Source: Balneolaceae bacterium
GTDB lineage: Bacteria; Bacteroidota; Rhodothermia; Balneolales; Balneolaceae
DNA length: 64,000 nt
Assembly (NCBI GenBank): GCA_009711805.1
Contig: VEMX01000002.1
Span: 1-64,000, forward strand
Direction of reading: 5' to 3'
The position numbers were made by a program, and so were the translations under genes. Numbering within the stretch: position 1 is the first letter of the stretch; each line of letters starts with the position of its first letter. Positions 37,320 to 45,835 of this stretch are shown piece by piece. The notes beneath the pieces were generated by a model that made no database searches, had not been told where the DNA came from, and was given only the letters and a program-made list of their open reading frames with translations.

Positions 37320-38930
37320 TTAGTTCAATATTTCAGTCATAGTCCATTTTCCTGCCTCGGGTTTGGAAGAGACAACTTTTGCAGCATTGTTTCCATCCGG
37401 ATTTGGAATTGTATAGGTGACTTCATTGCTGGTAATATCGTTATCATCAACCAGAGAAATAACGACTTCCAAATCTTGTTGACTGCCATAGGAGAAGCAG
37501 CCTTGTATTTCAATCTTTCCGGAGAGTTGAGCATTTGAGTTATTTACATCTGTGATCCAAAACCCAGAAGATCCCGCAGGTAAAAAAGACCAGTCCACTT
37601 TAGCTTGTACGCCTTCTGGCAATCCCAGGGGGGCCGAAAACTGAGTATACATTTTGATCTTGTGATCATAGGAGACGCACTGATCTTCCATAAAGCTGTA
37701 GCTGGAAGCTGTAAGCTGAGTACTGCATTCAGAGGAAGTTTCACCATTACTGCACACAAAGGTAGTGAGAGATGAAGAATCTATCGTTTTTAAATCTTGA
37801 TAAAAATAATCAGTCGAATATAGCAGCGGGCTCATGTTTGTATTGGCCAAAAGGCTGACAAGGGCAGGTATAACTACATTACTTTCCGATTTCCGAATTC
37901 CTTTTTCCCTTAACTCCTGGATTAAAACATCAGAAATAACAGATTTTTGGGACACATATTTAGATCGAATCGTATTAAAAATTTCACTAAAAGGGATGCT
38001 TTGTTTCTGGCTGTTGTCTGCTAAAAGTTTACTTTTTATGGAGTTGATTCCCCGGGCTTCGGTAGGAGATAATCCTATAGATTTAAAGAGGATAAATAAA
38101 GCATCTTCAATTACGCGTTCTTTTCTCTGCAGAGATACTTCTGGGCTGATCCCAATTTCAAATTTAACATAGTTATTTTGCAAGGGGATATTTTGTACTA
38201 CATCAGTATTAAACTCTCCATGCAATTTTGAAAATAGTTTGCCAGAGATTTTTTCTTCATAGAAAATCTCTCCGGTCGATACATTTTTACCCCTAATGTG
38301 GTAGGGTATGTACGATTTGTTGCTGAGTTTAATAGCCTGTTCACCGGTCGACTCAATTTCAATATCAGGTTTGCTGAACGATCGCTCGGAGGTAAAAGGG
38401 GAGAGGTCGTCAGAGATTGTAGCTAATAGTGTATTCAGCAGCTCAAAAGTCTGGGAATCTGTAGCAAAGGATGTGTTGTTATCCGCGAGGAAACGAATGC
38501 GGTTAGCCAGGAGCTGGAACTCATCCCGCTTAGCTACTACTTGTCTGAATTCCGTTTTTGATACATCTGTAAGAGGGGTTGAAAAAAAGTAAGAGAGTGT
38601 TATGGCTGTTTCATGAGCACCAATTTTAAGAGACTCTTCCTCATTAGGCATTGCAATAAAAAGAAGGTGATCCTGATCATTCAAAGCGGCTACTATTTTC
38701 GAAAGTGAATTGGCGGGAACTCTAAGGGAATTCTGTTCTATAGCCACTCTTTCGGTGAGACTTATCAGGTCAGTTAAATGGGAAGTCGCTTTTGTAGTGA
38801 TATTCTTTTCAAATTCAACGGCTACTTCTTTGGTGGGAATTTGAGTTTCGGATTCACTTTGTATGATGGTTGATTCTTCGCATCCGATAAATGCAATTAA
38901 AACAAATAAAGGGAAGATGAGCTTTTTCAT
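37320..38930 (-). CDS. Large lipoprotein of unknown function
   Basis: A 536-residue protein. ATG 38930 gives a lipoprotein signal (KKLIFPLFVLIAFIGC, Cys at about 17); an in-frame start 36 bp upstream would add polar residues. The mature protein has a long helical region (about 40-400) and a C-terminal beta-rich domain (about 400-536) with several Cys residues (VCSNGETSSEC, EDQCVSYDHK, GCFSYG) that could form disulfides. I recognise no family. It converges with the oxidoreductase gene 17 bp away. Confidence 0.75.
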   Translation of the reverse strand: MKKLIFPLFVLIAFIGCEESTIIQSESETQIPTKEVAVEFEKNITTKATSHLTDLISLTERVAIEQNSLRVPANSLSKIVAALNDQDHLLFIAMPNEEESLKIGAHETAITLSYFFSTPLTDVSKTEFRQVVAKRDEFQLLANRIRFLADNNTSFATDSQTFELLNTLLATISDDLSPFTSERSFSKPDIEIESTGEQAIKLSNKSYIPYHIRGKNVSTGEIFYEEKISGKLFSKLHGEFNTDVVQNIPLQNNYVKFEIGISPEVSLQRKERVIEDALFILFKSIGLSPTEARGINSIKSKLLADNSQKQSIPFSEIFNTIRSKYVSQKSVISDVLIQELREKGIRKSESNVVIPALVSLLANTNMSPLLYSTDYFYQDLKTIDSSSLTTFVCSNGETSSECSTQLTASSYSFMEDQCVSYDHKIKMYTQFSAPLGLPEGVQAKVDWSFLPAGSSGFWITDVNNSNAQLSGKIEIQGCFSYGSQQDLEVVISLVDDNDITSNEVTYTIPNPDGNNAAKVVSSKPEAGKWTMTEILN

Positions 38931-39119
38931 TTGAGTCGTCTTGATTTTGGTATTCTCTCTGCTCATTAAAATATTAAAAAAATTTAATATTAAAAATTAT
39001 TAATATAAAAAATAAAAGAAATTACTCCTGAATTGATAAAAGGCTAAAGAAAGGTCTAAGCTAAGAAGGAGTTAGCTGATAGGCTGGCAGGGATATCCCC
39101 GGGAATTAGGGAGGGAGAG

Positions 39120-39851
39120 TTACTGGTCAGACTGAAGGTTTTCAGGGACTTCCTGAATCTCTTTCAATTTACCCATGGCCCGATCTTTTAGATTATTGAA
39201 CTGATCCTGGGGAATGCTGCCTACGGTAAACTGGTGATATAACCATACAATATAGGTTGCCATGACATCTTCATAGCAGTAATGTTCAATGAGATCCAGG
39301 TCACCTGCCCGGTACATAATGAGTACTTGGTTTCCCTCTCCGGTTTGTTTAAAGGGAATCCCTATCAGTTGCCCCAAGTGTTTTAGTTTGGGCCATGAAC
39401 TGGCACCATAGTTACTGAACTCGTCTACCAAATCCACATTATGGCGACTGTACCGGTAGCGGATATCATAATCATTCATACGAACCGGCATTTGCAGGCC
39501 GTGTTTCATGGCTCGGTAAACAAGCACGGGAATATCGAATCCTTTACCGTTGTGATGGATGAGCCCAAAATCTTTATATGTACCAATAGCATCAAAAATT
39601 TGAATCAGACCTTCTTTTTCATCTTCTCCATGCCAAGATACTTTTTGCCGGGGTTGTCCGGTATTTTCAATCCAGAGTCCCACCCAGGATACAACCTGAT
39701 GATACATGGGAGGCAGGAATCCAGCTTTGTTGCGGGCTAATTCTTCGCTGGCTTTTTCAAGCAATAAGTCTTCATCCGATTCTTGATCTTTCAACACACT
39801 GCGAATAAAACCAAGGTCAGGAACGGTTTCCAAATCAAAAATAAAAAACAT
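39120..39851 (-). CDS. PolB-like 3'-5' exonuclease (DNA_pol_B_exo2 family)
   Basis: A 243-residue DEDD-type nuclease. FDLETVPD at residues 4-11 holds the first two metal-binding acidic residues, HHNGKGFDIPVL (about 99-110) the third, and YCYEDVMATY (about 193) the Tyr-xxx-Asp motif. Proteins of this family are stand-alone exonucleases related to the proofreading domain of family B polymerases. Substrate and pathway are not established. It lies 51 bp downstream of the asparaginase gene on the same strand and may be co-transcribed with it. Confidence 0.88.
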   Translation of the reverse strand: MFFIFDLETVPDLGFIRSVLKDQESDEDLLLEKASEELARNKAGFLPPMYHQVVSWVGLWIENTGQPRQKVSWHGEDEKEGLIQIFDAIGTYKDFGLIHHNGKGFDIPVLVYRAMKHGLQMPVRMNDYDIRYRYSRHNVDLVDEFSNYGASSWPKLKHLGQLIGIPFKQTGEGNQVLIMYRAGDLDLIEHYCYEDVMATYIVWLYHQFTVGSIPQDQFNNLKDRAMGKLKEIQEVPENLQSDQ

Positions 39852-39902
39852 AAGACTGTATATTTTGTTCGTTGGTGATGGATGAAGAGGGTGTAAGTTG
39901 GA

Positions 39903-40898
39903 TTATCCAGTGAGTTCACCTGCCAACGATTGTTGAAATAATTCTTCAATATCGGATTTGGATTCATTATGTGCCAATAAAAACATCATTTTGGTGAGAG
40001 CAGCTTCTAAGGTCATATCTCCGCCGCTGATAGCTCCGTGTTCCAAGGCTGCCCGACCGGCAGGATACTGGCTAAGGTCGGCTGAATCGAAGGCAGCCTG
40101 AGATACAATAGCTACCGAAACACCAGCTTGTTGGCACTTTTCCAGGAATGGCAACAAACTGAAGGTCCCTTTTATGGGAAAATTACCACTGCCATATGCA
40201 CGAATTATAACAGCCCTTAGCATACCCAGGTCAAGGCAATCGAGAAAGCGGGGGTTGAGATTTGGATAAGCTGTGATAACAAAAACATCGTTGGTAAACT
40301 GTGCCTGGTTATGGAATCCCCCCTTCCCATAGTGGTGTTGTTCCTTCATGTTAATACGAATTCCGAATTCGGCAAGGGAGGGGAAATTGGGGGAGCCAAA
40401 GGCTTTAAAATCCCCAATACTCATCTTAGTAGAGCGATTTCCCCGGTACAGTGCATCATTAAAGCAGATGCCTACTTCGTGGACTGGATGGGTCGCAATT
40501 TCAATGGCATTAACAAGGTTTCGCCGGGCGTCGCTGCGTATACTGCTCATAGGGAGCTGACTTCCGGTAAAGATGACCGGTTTTTCCAAATTCTTTAATG
40601 CAAAACTGAGGGCAGAAGCAGAATAAGCCATGGTATCGGTGCCGTGCAAAATCACAAAACCATCATAGGCTGTATAATTTTGTTCAATACAGGTTGCCAA
40701 TTCAATCCAGTGTGAGGCATTGAGGTCAGAACTATCTTCAAAAAAGAGAGGCAGTGTAGAGATTTCCGCAATCTCATTAAGCTCTGGTATTTCTTTATAT
40801 AATACACTTGCCCACGCTTCCGGATCCAATTCTACTCCGGCGCCTTTAGCGCTCATTGCAATGGTTCCGCCAGTCTGTATAAGTAATATTTTTTTCAT
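39903..40898 (-). CDS. ansA: Type I L-asparaginase
   Basis: A 331-residue cytoplasmic enzyme converting asparagine to aspartate and ammonia. LLIQTGGTIAMS has the nucleophilic Thr, and VILHGTDTMAYSA the second Thr-Asp pair. IFTGSQLPMSSIRSDARRNL follows as in AnsA. No signal peptide is visible, so it is the cytoplasmic type. It is divergent from the EF-G-like gene across 151 bp. Confidence 0.93.
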   Translation of the reverse strand: MKKILLIQTGGTIAMSAKGAGVELDPEAWASVLYKEIPELNEIAEISTLPLFFEDSSDLNASHWIELATCIEQNYTAYDGFVILHGTDTMAYSASALSFALKNLEKPVIFTGSQLPMSSIRSDARRNLVNAIEIATHPVHEVGICFNDALYRGNRSTKMSIGDFKAFGSPNFPSLAEFGIRINMKEQHHYGKGGFHNQAQFTNDVFVITAYPNLNPRFLDCLDLGMLRAVIIRAYGSGNFPIKGTFSLLPFLEKCQQAGVSVAIVSQAAFDSADLSQYPAGRAALEHGAISGGDMTLEAALTKMMFLLAHNESKSDIEELFQQSLAGELTG

Positions 40899-41049
40899 GT
40901 TGATTCTTTCGTTCTGTGCATTAAATTAGTTCTTCACACTGTATTCATTTTTTTAACCCATCATTCAGAGAAAATTGGAGCCTAATATATGTAAGTCCAA
41001 TAATGAATAAAAAGGAACAGATGTTCCTATTCAAAAACAGGAGGAATCC

Positions 41050-43176
41050 ATGAAAGTTTATAATCCTACTCGTATTCGCAACGTTGTGTTGTTGGGCCAT
41101 TCCGGCTCCGGTAAGACAACGTTGGCTGAAACCATGCTATTCGAAGCCGGAGCCATTAACCGAAGAGGAACTGTAGAGGAGGGGACTACCATATCTGACT
41201 ATCATTCCCTTGAAAAAGAAAAACAGAAATCAATTTTTTCCTCCTTTATGAATCTTGACTGGAGAGGTAACAAGATCAATCTTATTGACACTCCCGGTAC
41301 AGCCGATTATATAGGAGAAGTTGTTGGGGCCCTTCGAGTTGCAGATACGGCATTATTCACATTGAGTTCTGAACAAGGGGTGGAAACAGCAACTGATTCG
41401 CTGTGGAAGTATGCCCGTAAGTATAATGTGCCCTCAATGTTTGTAGTGAATAAACTGGACAACGAACAGTCGAATTTTTGGAAATGTGTAGACGAGTCGA
41501 AAGAGCATTTTGGGCGAGAGGTGACAGTTGTTCAATATCCCTATAGTGAAGGAAGTGATTTCCATGCTATTATAGACGTGTTACGGATGACGATGTATGA
41601 GTTTCCTGAAAAAGGAGGCAAGCCTGATAAACTACCTATTCCAGATTCCGAACGCGCCCGGGTCGATAAATTGCACCAGGAGTTAGTGGAAACCATTGCC
41701 GAGAATGACGAAACACTCATGGATATTTACTTCGAACATGGGGAGCTTGATGAAGAACAAATGCAGAAAGGATTACATCTTTCTCTGGTGAAGGGACAGA
41801 TCTATCCTCTGTTTTGTGCATGTGCTTCCTTAAACATGGGAACCGGCCGTATTATGGGTTTCATGAATGATGTTGCTCCTAATCCAATGGAAGGCAATCC
41901 TCCCAAAGATCAGAACGAAGAGAACTTTGATTTGGACCCGGATGGCAAACCCGTGATATTTCTTTTTAAAACTCATTCAGAATCTCATGTAGGAGATCTG
42001 ATTTACTTCAAAGTATATGGTGGCTCGGTTCAGCCGGGGTTGGACCTGGTGAACAGTTCTAACCTGAATACGGCGAGGCTGGGAAACCTGTTTTTAACCG
42101 AAGGACACAAGCGAATTGAAATACCGGAAATTAAAACCGGGGACATAGGTGCTGTAGTAAAACTAAAAGACAGCGAAGTAAATGATACCCTTCATGAGAA
42201 AGGGCATGATGTAAAACTCCAGCCAATTGTATTTCCTCCTACAACTATTCGGACGGCTGTAAAATTAAAACAGGAAGGAGAAGAAGATAAATTGGGCCAT
42301 GCCCTCAATCAAATACATCGCGAAGACCCTTCGGTAGTTATTGAACACAGCCAGGAGCTTCGTCAAATCATCATTCACGGACAGGGAGAGGAACACCTTG
42401 CAGTGATAGAAGATCAGCTCAAAAACAGGTTTAACCTGGATGTTGAGTTTATTACTCCAAAAATTCCATACCGGGAAACGATTACAAAATCGTACCGGGC
42501 GCAGTATAAGCATAAGAAACAGTCGGGGGGTGCCGGCCAGTTTGCTGAAGTATATTTGCTGATTGAACCCTACAAAGAAGGCATGTCAACTCCCGGCGAT
42601 CTTAAAGTTCGTGATGTTGAAGAGCATGAACTTCCATGGGGAGGTAAACTGGTATTTCAAAATTGCATTGTAGGCGGAGTGATAGACAATCGTTTTATGC
42701 CGGCTATTCTGAAAGGAATCATGGAAAAAATGGAGAATGGACCGATGAGCGGTTGTCGTGTGAGGGATGTTCGCATATCAGTGTATGATGGTTCTATGCA
42801 CTCGGTGGATTCTAACGAAGCTGCTTTTAAAACAGCAGCCCGTATGGCCTTTCGAGATGGGTTTATGAAAGCCGGGCCTCAACTAATGGAGCCTGTATAT
42901 GAAATCGAGGTTACCGTTCCTACCGATTATATGGGGGATGTAATGAGTGATTTGGGAACCCGACGTGGACAAATCCAGGGTATGCAGGCTGAAGGATCAC
43001 TTCAGAAAATAAAAGCCCATGTTCCTCTCGAGGAGCTGGATCATTATTCCACCCGGCTTAAATCGATGACTCAGGGCAGTGCAACTTATCTTCGTGAGTT
43101 CTCTCATTATGCCTCTGCACCCTTCGAAGTTCAGGAAAAAGTGGTGCAGGCCAATACTGAGCTTGAAGAAGCTTGA
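41050..43176 (+). CDS. Elongation factor G-like GTPase
   Basis: A 708-residue protein with the domain order of EF-G. G1 is GHSGSGKTT (16-24) rather than the AHIDAGKTT of canonical EF-G. G3 is DTPGT and G4 NKLD. Switch I lacks the RGITI signature (here KQKSIFSSF). This matches the EF-G-like (EF-G2/TTHA1498 type) subfamily, which has GTPase activity but no settled translation role. A strong AGGAGG Shine-Dalgarno site (41039-41045) precedes the ATG, better than almost any other in the window, suggesting high expression. A terminator follows at 43201-43234. Confidence 0.9.
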   Translation: MKVYNPTRIRNVVLLGHSGSGKTTLAETMLFEAGAINRRGTVEEGTTISDYHSLEKEKQKSIFSSFMNLDWRGNKINLIDTPGTADYIGEVVGALRVADTALFTLSSEQGVETATDSLWKYARKYNVPSMFVVNKLDNEQSNFWKCVDESKEHFGREVTVVQYPYSEGSDFHAIIDVLRMTMYEFPEKGGKPDKLPIPDSERARVDKLHQELVETIAENDETLMDIYFEHGELDEEQMQKGLHLSLVKGQIYPLFCACASLNMGTGRIMGFMNDVAPNPMEGNPPKDQNEENFDLDPDGKPVIFLFKTHSESHVGDLIYFKVYGGSVQPGLDLVNSSNLNTARLGNLFLTEGHKRIEIPEIKTGDIGAVVKLKDSEVNDTLHEKGHDVKLQPIVFPPTTIRTAVKLKQEGEEDKLGHALNQIHREDPSVVIEHSQELRQIIIHGQGEEHLAVIEDQLKNRFNLDVEFITPKIPYRETITKSYRAQYKHKKQSGGAGQFAEVYLLIEPYKEGMSTPGDLKVRDVEEHELPWGGKLVFQNCIVGGVIDNRFMPAILKGIMEKMENGPMSGCRVRDVRISVYDGSMHSVDSNEAAFKTAARMAFRDGFMKAGPQLMEPVYEIEVTVPTDYMGDVMSDLGTRRGQIQGMQAEGSLQKIKAHVPLEELDHYSTRLKSMTQGSATYLREFSHYASAPFEVQEKVVQANTELEEA

Positions 43177-43200
43177 TTATTTAATCTGAATAAATAACAA

Positions 43201-43234
43201 AAAGGAGTATGCTCATAAGGTATACCCCTTTTTT
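43201..43234. terminator. Bidirectional terminator between converging genes
   Basis: AAAGGAGTAT and ATACCCCTTT-type arms (43201-43210, 43222-43231) pair with one mismatch, followed by Ts on the plus strand. On the minus strand the stem ends in CTTTTTG. It serves the EF-G-like gene and probably the OstA-like gene. Confidence 0.7.
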
Positions 43235-43263
43235 ATTCGTTTCGGATTACCCTCAGACAAGAT

Positions 43264-44673
43264 CTATTCTTTTTTACCCAACAGGAACTCGAGGTATCTT
43301 CGGGGAAGCTCAAAAGGAGGCTCTTTGGGAACCTGAGGAAAGCGGGGACGGGCTTTGGTAATTGGTTTTTGAGGTCTGATTTGAGGATCCCAGGTAAAAC
43401 CTTCCAGCGTACGATCGGCTAATTTTTCGTTTTCCGGAATATAATAGCCCTTATTTTGACCCGCTTTTACCCTCGCCAGCGATCCGTTTCCAAAAGTCAT
43501 GGTGGTTTTTGGGGAAGTGTATTCAACGGCACCGTCGGCTTTGTCATTTTCATCTGCCAGGTGATATAAGACGTGGCTGTTAGGGAAAATTTGGATGCTG
43601 GAAATCTCACCTTCAGTAAAGTATGCCGTTAATGTATCTCCCTTTATTTGGTGAAATCGTTCTGTGAGAGAATCTTTTTCTACGGCGATGGCTCCCTGGT
43701 AAGATTTTAGCTGTTTAATGTCGCTGCTGTCTAACTGAACAGAGATATATGGGCCGGTGAGCTGGATGTCTTTATGCCAGGCTTTAGGTTCCTGAATCAA
43801 CTGAAATTGTTCTGTGGTAGAATTATACAGGAGTGTATCAGAGACAGAGGAGAATTTGGTTGACCATACCCGAACATTGCCATACCCACGGATGTAATCG
43901 GTAGAGTCGGTTTCAAGCATTAAGAGTTCTTTGGAGTTGATATGGGTAGTATCCGTAGTGTCTGAGCTTATTTTTCTTAAATAAGCATTTCCATCCACAT
44001 ATCGGCGGCCGGTACTGTCTGCCTCCAGGTAATCGCCTGTGAGGATAGCGTTGTTGGTAGAGTCTGCCACAAACATATTGCTATGCATTTGCAGCAATTC
44101 TTTTTTCCGGTTTATAAACAGGCTATCGCCCTCGGCATACTGGGCCGAATCAGAGAGTTGAACCTGTTGGCGAAAGATAGCGCTGTCTTGTTGCTGAAAG
44201 TAGATGCCTTGTAAAGCTACTAAGGTGCCGTCCTGATCTTCCAGGCGGATGCCACTATTGAATGTGGCTATTTTTGTTAAAAAACTATAGTCCACCGATT
44301 CTCCAAACAGGGTGGTACTATCCTGAACTATGACCACTCTTCCCCGAAGATAACTCAATTCCTGGTTCTTAAAGTAGTAAAGGGTATCAGCCCAAATAGT
44401 TTCTTCATCGGTGTCTATTTGAATATTACCGAAAGCACGGGTTTCTCCTCTGTTTAAGAATCTCCATACACTATCGGAAACCATGGCCATGCCATCAATA
44501 AACAGGCGTACATCATACAGTTTTTGTACTTCTTCCCCTTCAATAGTATCCATGTTAACTACCCCTGCCGTATCAATTTGTATCACATTTTGAGCAGATA
44601 CAGAAGCAAAGTAAAGCAAACTTATTGCAAGCGTGAGCAAGTACAGGCGAGATATAAGGTTTGGTTTCTTCAA
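43264..44673 (-). CDS. OstA-like protein (LPS transport)
   Basis: A 469-residue protein with a signal peptide (LLTLAISLLYFASVSAQ). The mature region has repeated short strands of the OstA/LptA beta-jellyroll type (ADTLYYFKNQELSYLRGRVVI, LFGESVDYSFLTKIATFNSG, LTGDYLEADSTGRRYVDGNAYL), then a proline-rich tail (KARPRFPQVPKEPPF). It should bind lipid A-linked LPS in the periplasm on its way to LptD. Its ATG overlaps the lptC stop (ATGA type). This long OstA-like form replaces the short LptA of proteobacteria in many Bacteroidota. Confidence 0.85.
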   Translation of the reverse strand: MKKPNLISRLYLLTLAISLLYFASVSAQNVIQIDTAGVVNMDTIEGEEVQKLYDVRLFIDGMAMVSDSVWRFLNRGETRAFGNIQIDTDEETIWADTLYYFKNQELSYLRGRVVIVQDSTTLFGESVDYSFLTKIATFNSGIRLEDQDGTLVALQGIYFQQQDSAIFRQQVQLSDSAQYAEGDSLFINRKKELLQMHSNMFVADSTNNAILTGDYLEADSTGRRYVDGNAYLRKISSDTTDTTHINSKELLMLETDSTDYIRGYGNVRVWSTKFSSVSDTLLYNSTTEQFQLIQEPKAWHKDIQLTGPYISVQLDSSDIKQLKSYQGAIAVEKDSLTERFHQIKGDTLTAYFTEGEISSIQIFPNSHVLYHLADENDKADGAVEYTSPKTTMTFGNGSLARVKAGQNKGYYIPENEKLADRTLEGFTWDPQIRPQKPITKARPRFPQVPKEPPFELPRRYLEFLLGKKE

Positions 44674-45239
44674 TCTACAATTATTTCCCCGGTAACTTCT
44701 TTAAGATTGTAGTTGGTCAGATCAGTATTCCCTGAAAAACCTTTGGCATTAATACTGTCCGTGGGGGTAATAATGAGTACATAGCCGGGAGTACTTACAC
44801 GGTCAATGTTACGTTCCCATTGCAGATAATTGGACCGTAGTGTTTTGTTGTCGGCCGTTTCCACGAATACATTTCCATAGAGCTCGAACACCGATCTTTC
44901 CGGATAATGAACGGCACTATCGGATTCCACAGAGGTATTAAGCCTTCCTGATTCATCGAAGATCTCAATAAAAACAGGACCGCTTATTTTAGTGATATTT
45001 CGGGTTTCATGGTTAATGGAAGATGTTTTACTCCCTTTAAGCCTGAGGCTCAGTAATCCATCTTCCACTATTTCCAATTCTACCTCCAGGCTTTCTGTGG
45101 TAGTAAGCAGAGAATCACTTAATTCCCGTTGTATCTGTTGATTATCACTTTCTGATAATTGGGTACACCCGGAAAAGGCGTAACACAAAAAGGCAATCAG
45201 CAGTACATTAAAGGGTGCCAAAATAGCGGTCTCCGGCAT
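44670..45239 (-). CDS. lptC: LptC-like LPS export lipoprotein
   Basis: A 189-residue protein from ATG 45239, giving a lipobox (FLCYAFSGC). An upstream in-frame start at 45287 would lie further inside upp. The rest is a beta-jellyroll (LRLKGSKTSSINHETRNITKISGPVF, SVFELYGNVFVETADNKTLRS) of the LptC type, which receives LPS from LptFG and passes it to the OstA-like protein. The gene overlaps upp by 32 bp and the OstA-like gene by 4 bp. Most Bacteroidota LptC are membrane-anchored; here the anchor is probably a lipid. Confidence 0.82.
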   Translation of the reverse strand: MPETAILAPFNVLLIAFLCYAFSGCTQLSESDNQQIQRELSDSLLTTTESLEVELEIVEDGLLSLRLKGSKTSSINHETRNITKISGPVFIEIFDESGRLNTSVESDSAVHYPERSVFELYGNVFVETADNKTLRSNYLQWERNIDRVSTPGYVLIITPTDSINAKGFSGNTDLTNYNLKEVTGEIIVD

Positions 45240-45834
45240 CACCGAGTCCGGGAACAATAAATGCCTGTTCGTTAAGCTTTTCATCAATAGCTGCCGTTAT
45301 TATGGGTACATCGGGATGGTCGTCCTGGAGTCGTTCAACTCCTTCGGGAGCTGAAATCAAAGAAACAAAACGGATATTTTTAGCCCCCGATTCTTTCAGG
45401 AAGTTTAACGCATGAGAAGCGCTGCCCCCTGTGGCCAGCATGGGATCTACCAGCAGGCAGTAAGCTTCTTCAATGCCGTTGGGCAGATTGTGGTAGTAGT
45501 TAACCGGCTCGTGAGTTTCTTCATCGCGGTATACTCCTACATGGCCTACCTTGGCATCGGGCATAAAACTGATGATTCCGTCTACCAGGCTCAGGCCGGC
45601 TCTCAAAATAGGTATAACAACTACTTCGGATGCCGGTTGATACCCTTTTGCGGGCTGAATGGGAGTCTCTATTTGCGTTTCTTCCAGCGGCAAATGATCC
45701 AACGCATGGTACGCCAGAATGGTGCCGATGGTCCCCATTGCCCGTCGGAATGGGGCCGTTTCGGCAGTCTTGTCTCGCAGTATGGTTAAGTAACGTTTAA
45801 CTACCGGATGATCGACTACCGTGACTTCACTCAT
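45208..45834 (-). CDS. upp: Uracil phosphoribosyltransferase
   Basis: A 208-residue enzyme that makes UMP from uracil and PRPP. LRDKTAETAPFRRAMG is the N-terminal family motif. VVIPILRAGLSLVDG and the PRPP loop LLVDPMLATGGSASHAL follow, with VPGLGDAGDRYFGT at the C-terminus. Its length is normal. It sits 1 bp after the symporter gene and overlaps lptC, so the four genes form one transcription unit despite unlike functions. Confidence 0.96.
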   Translation of the reverse strand: MSEVTVVDHPVVKRYLTILRDKTAETAPFRRAMGTIGTILAYHALDHLPLEETQIETPIQPAKGYQPASEVVVIPILRAGLSLVDGIISFMPDAKVGHVGVYRDEETHEPVNYYHNLPNGIEEAYCLLVDPMLATGGSASHALNFLKESGAKNIRFVSLISAPEGVERLQDDHPDVPIITAAIDEKLNEQAFIVPGLGDAGDRYFGTL

Positions 45835-45835
45835 T

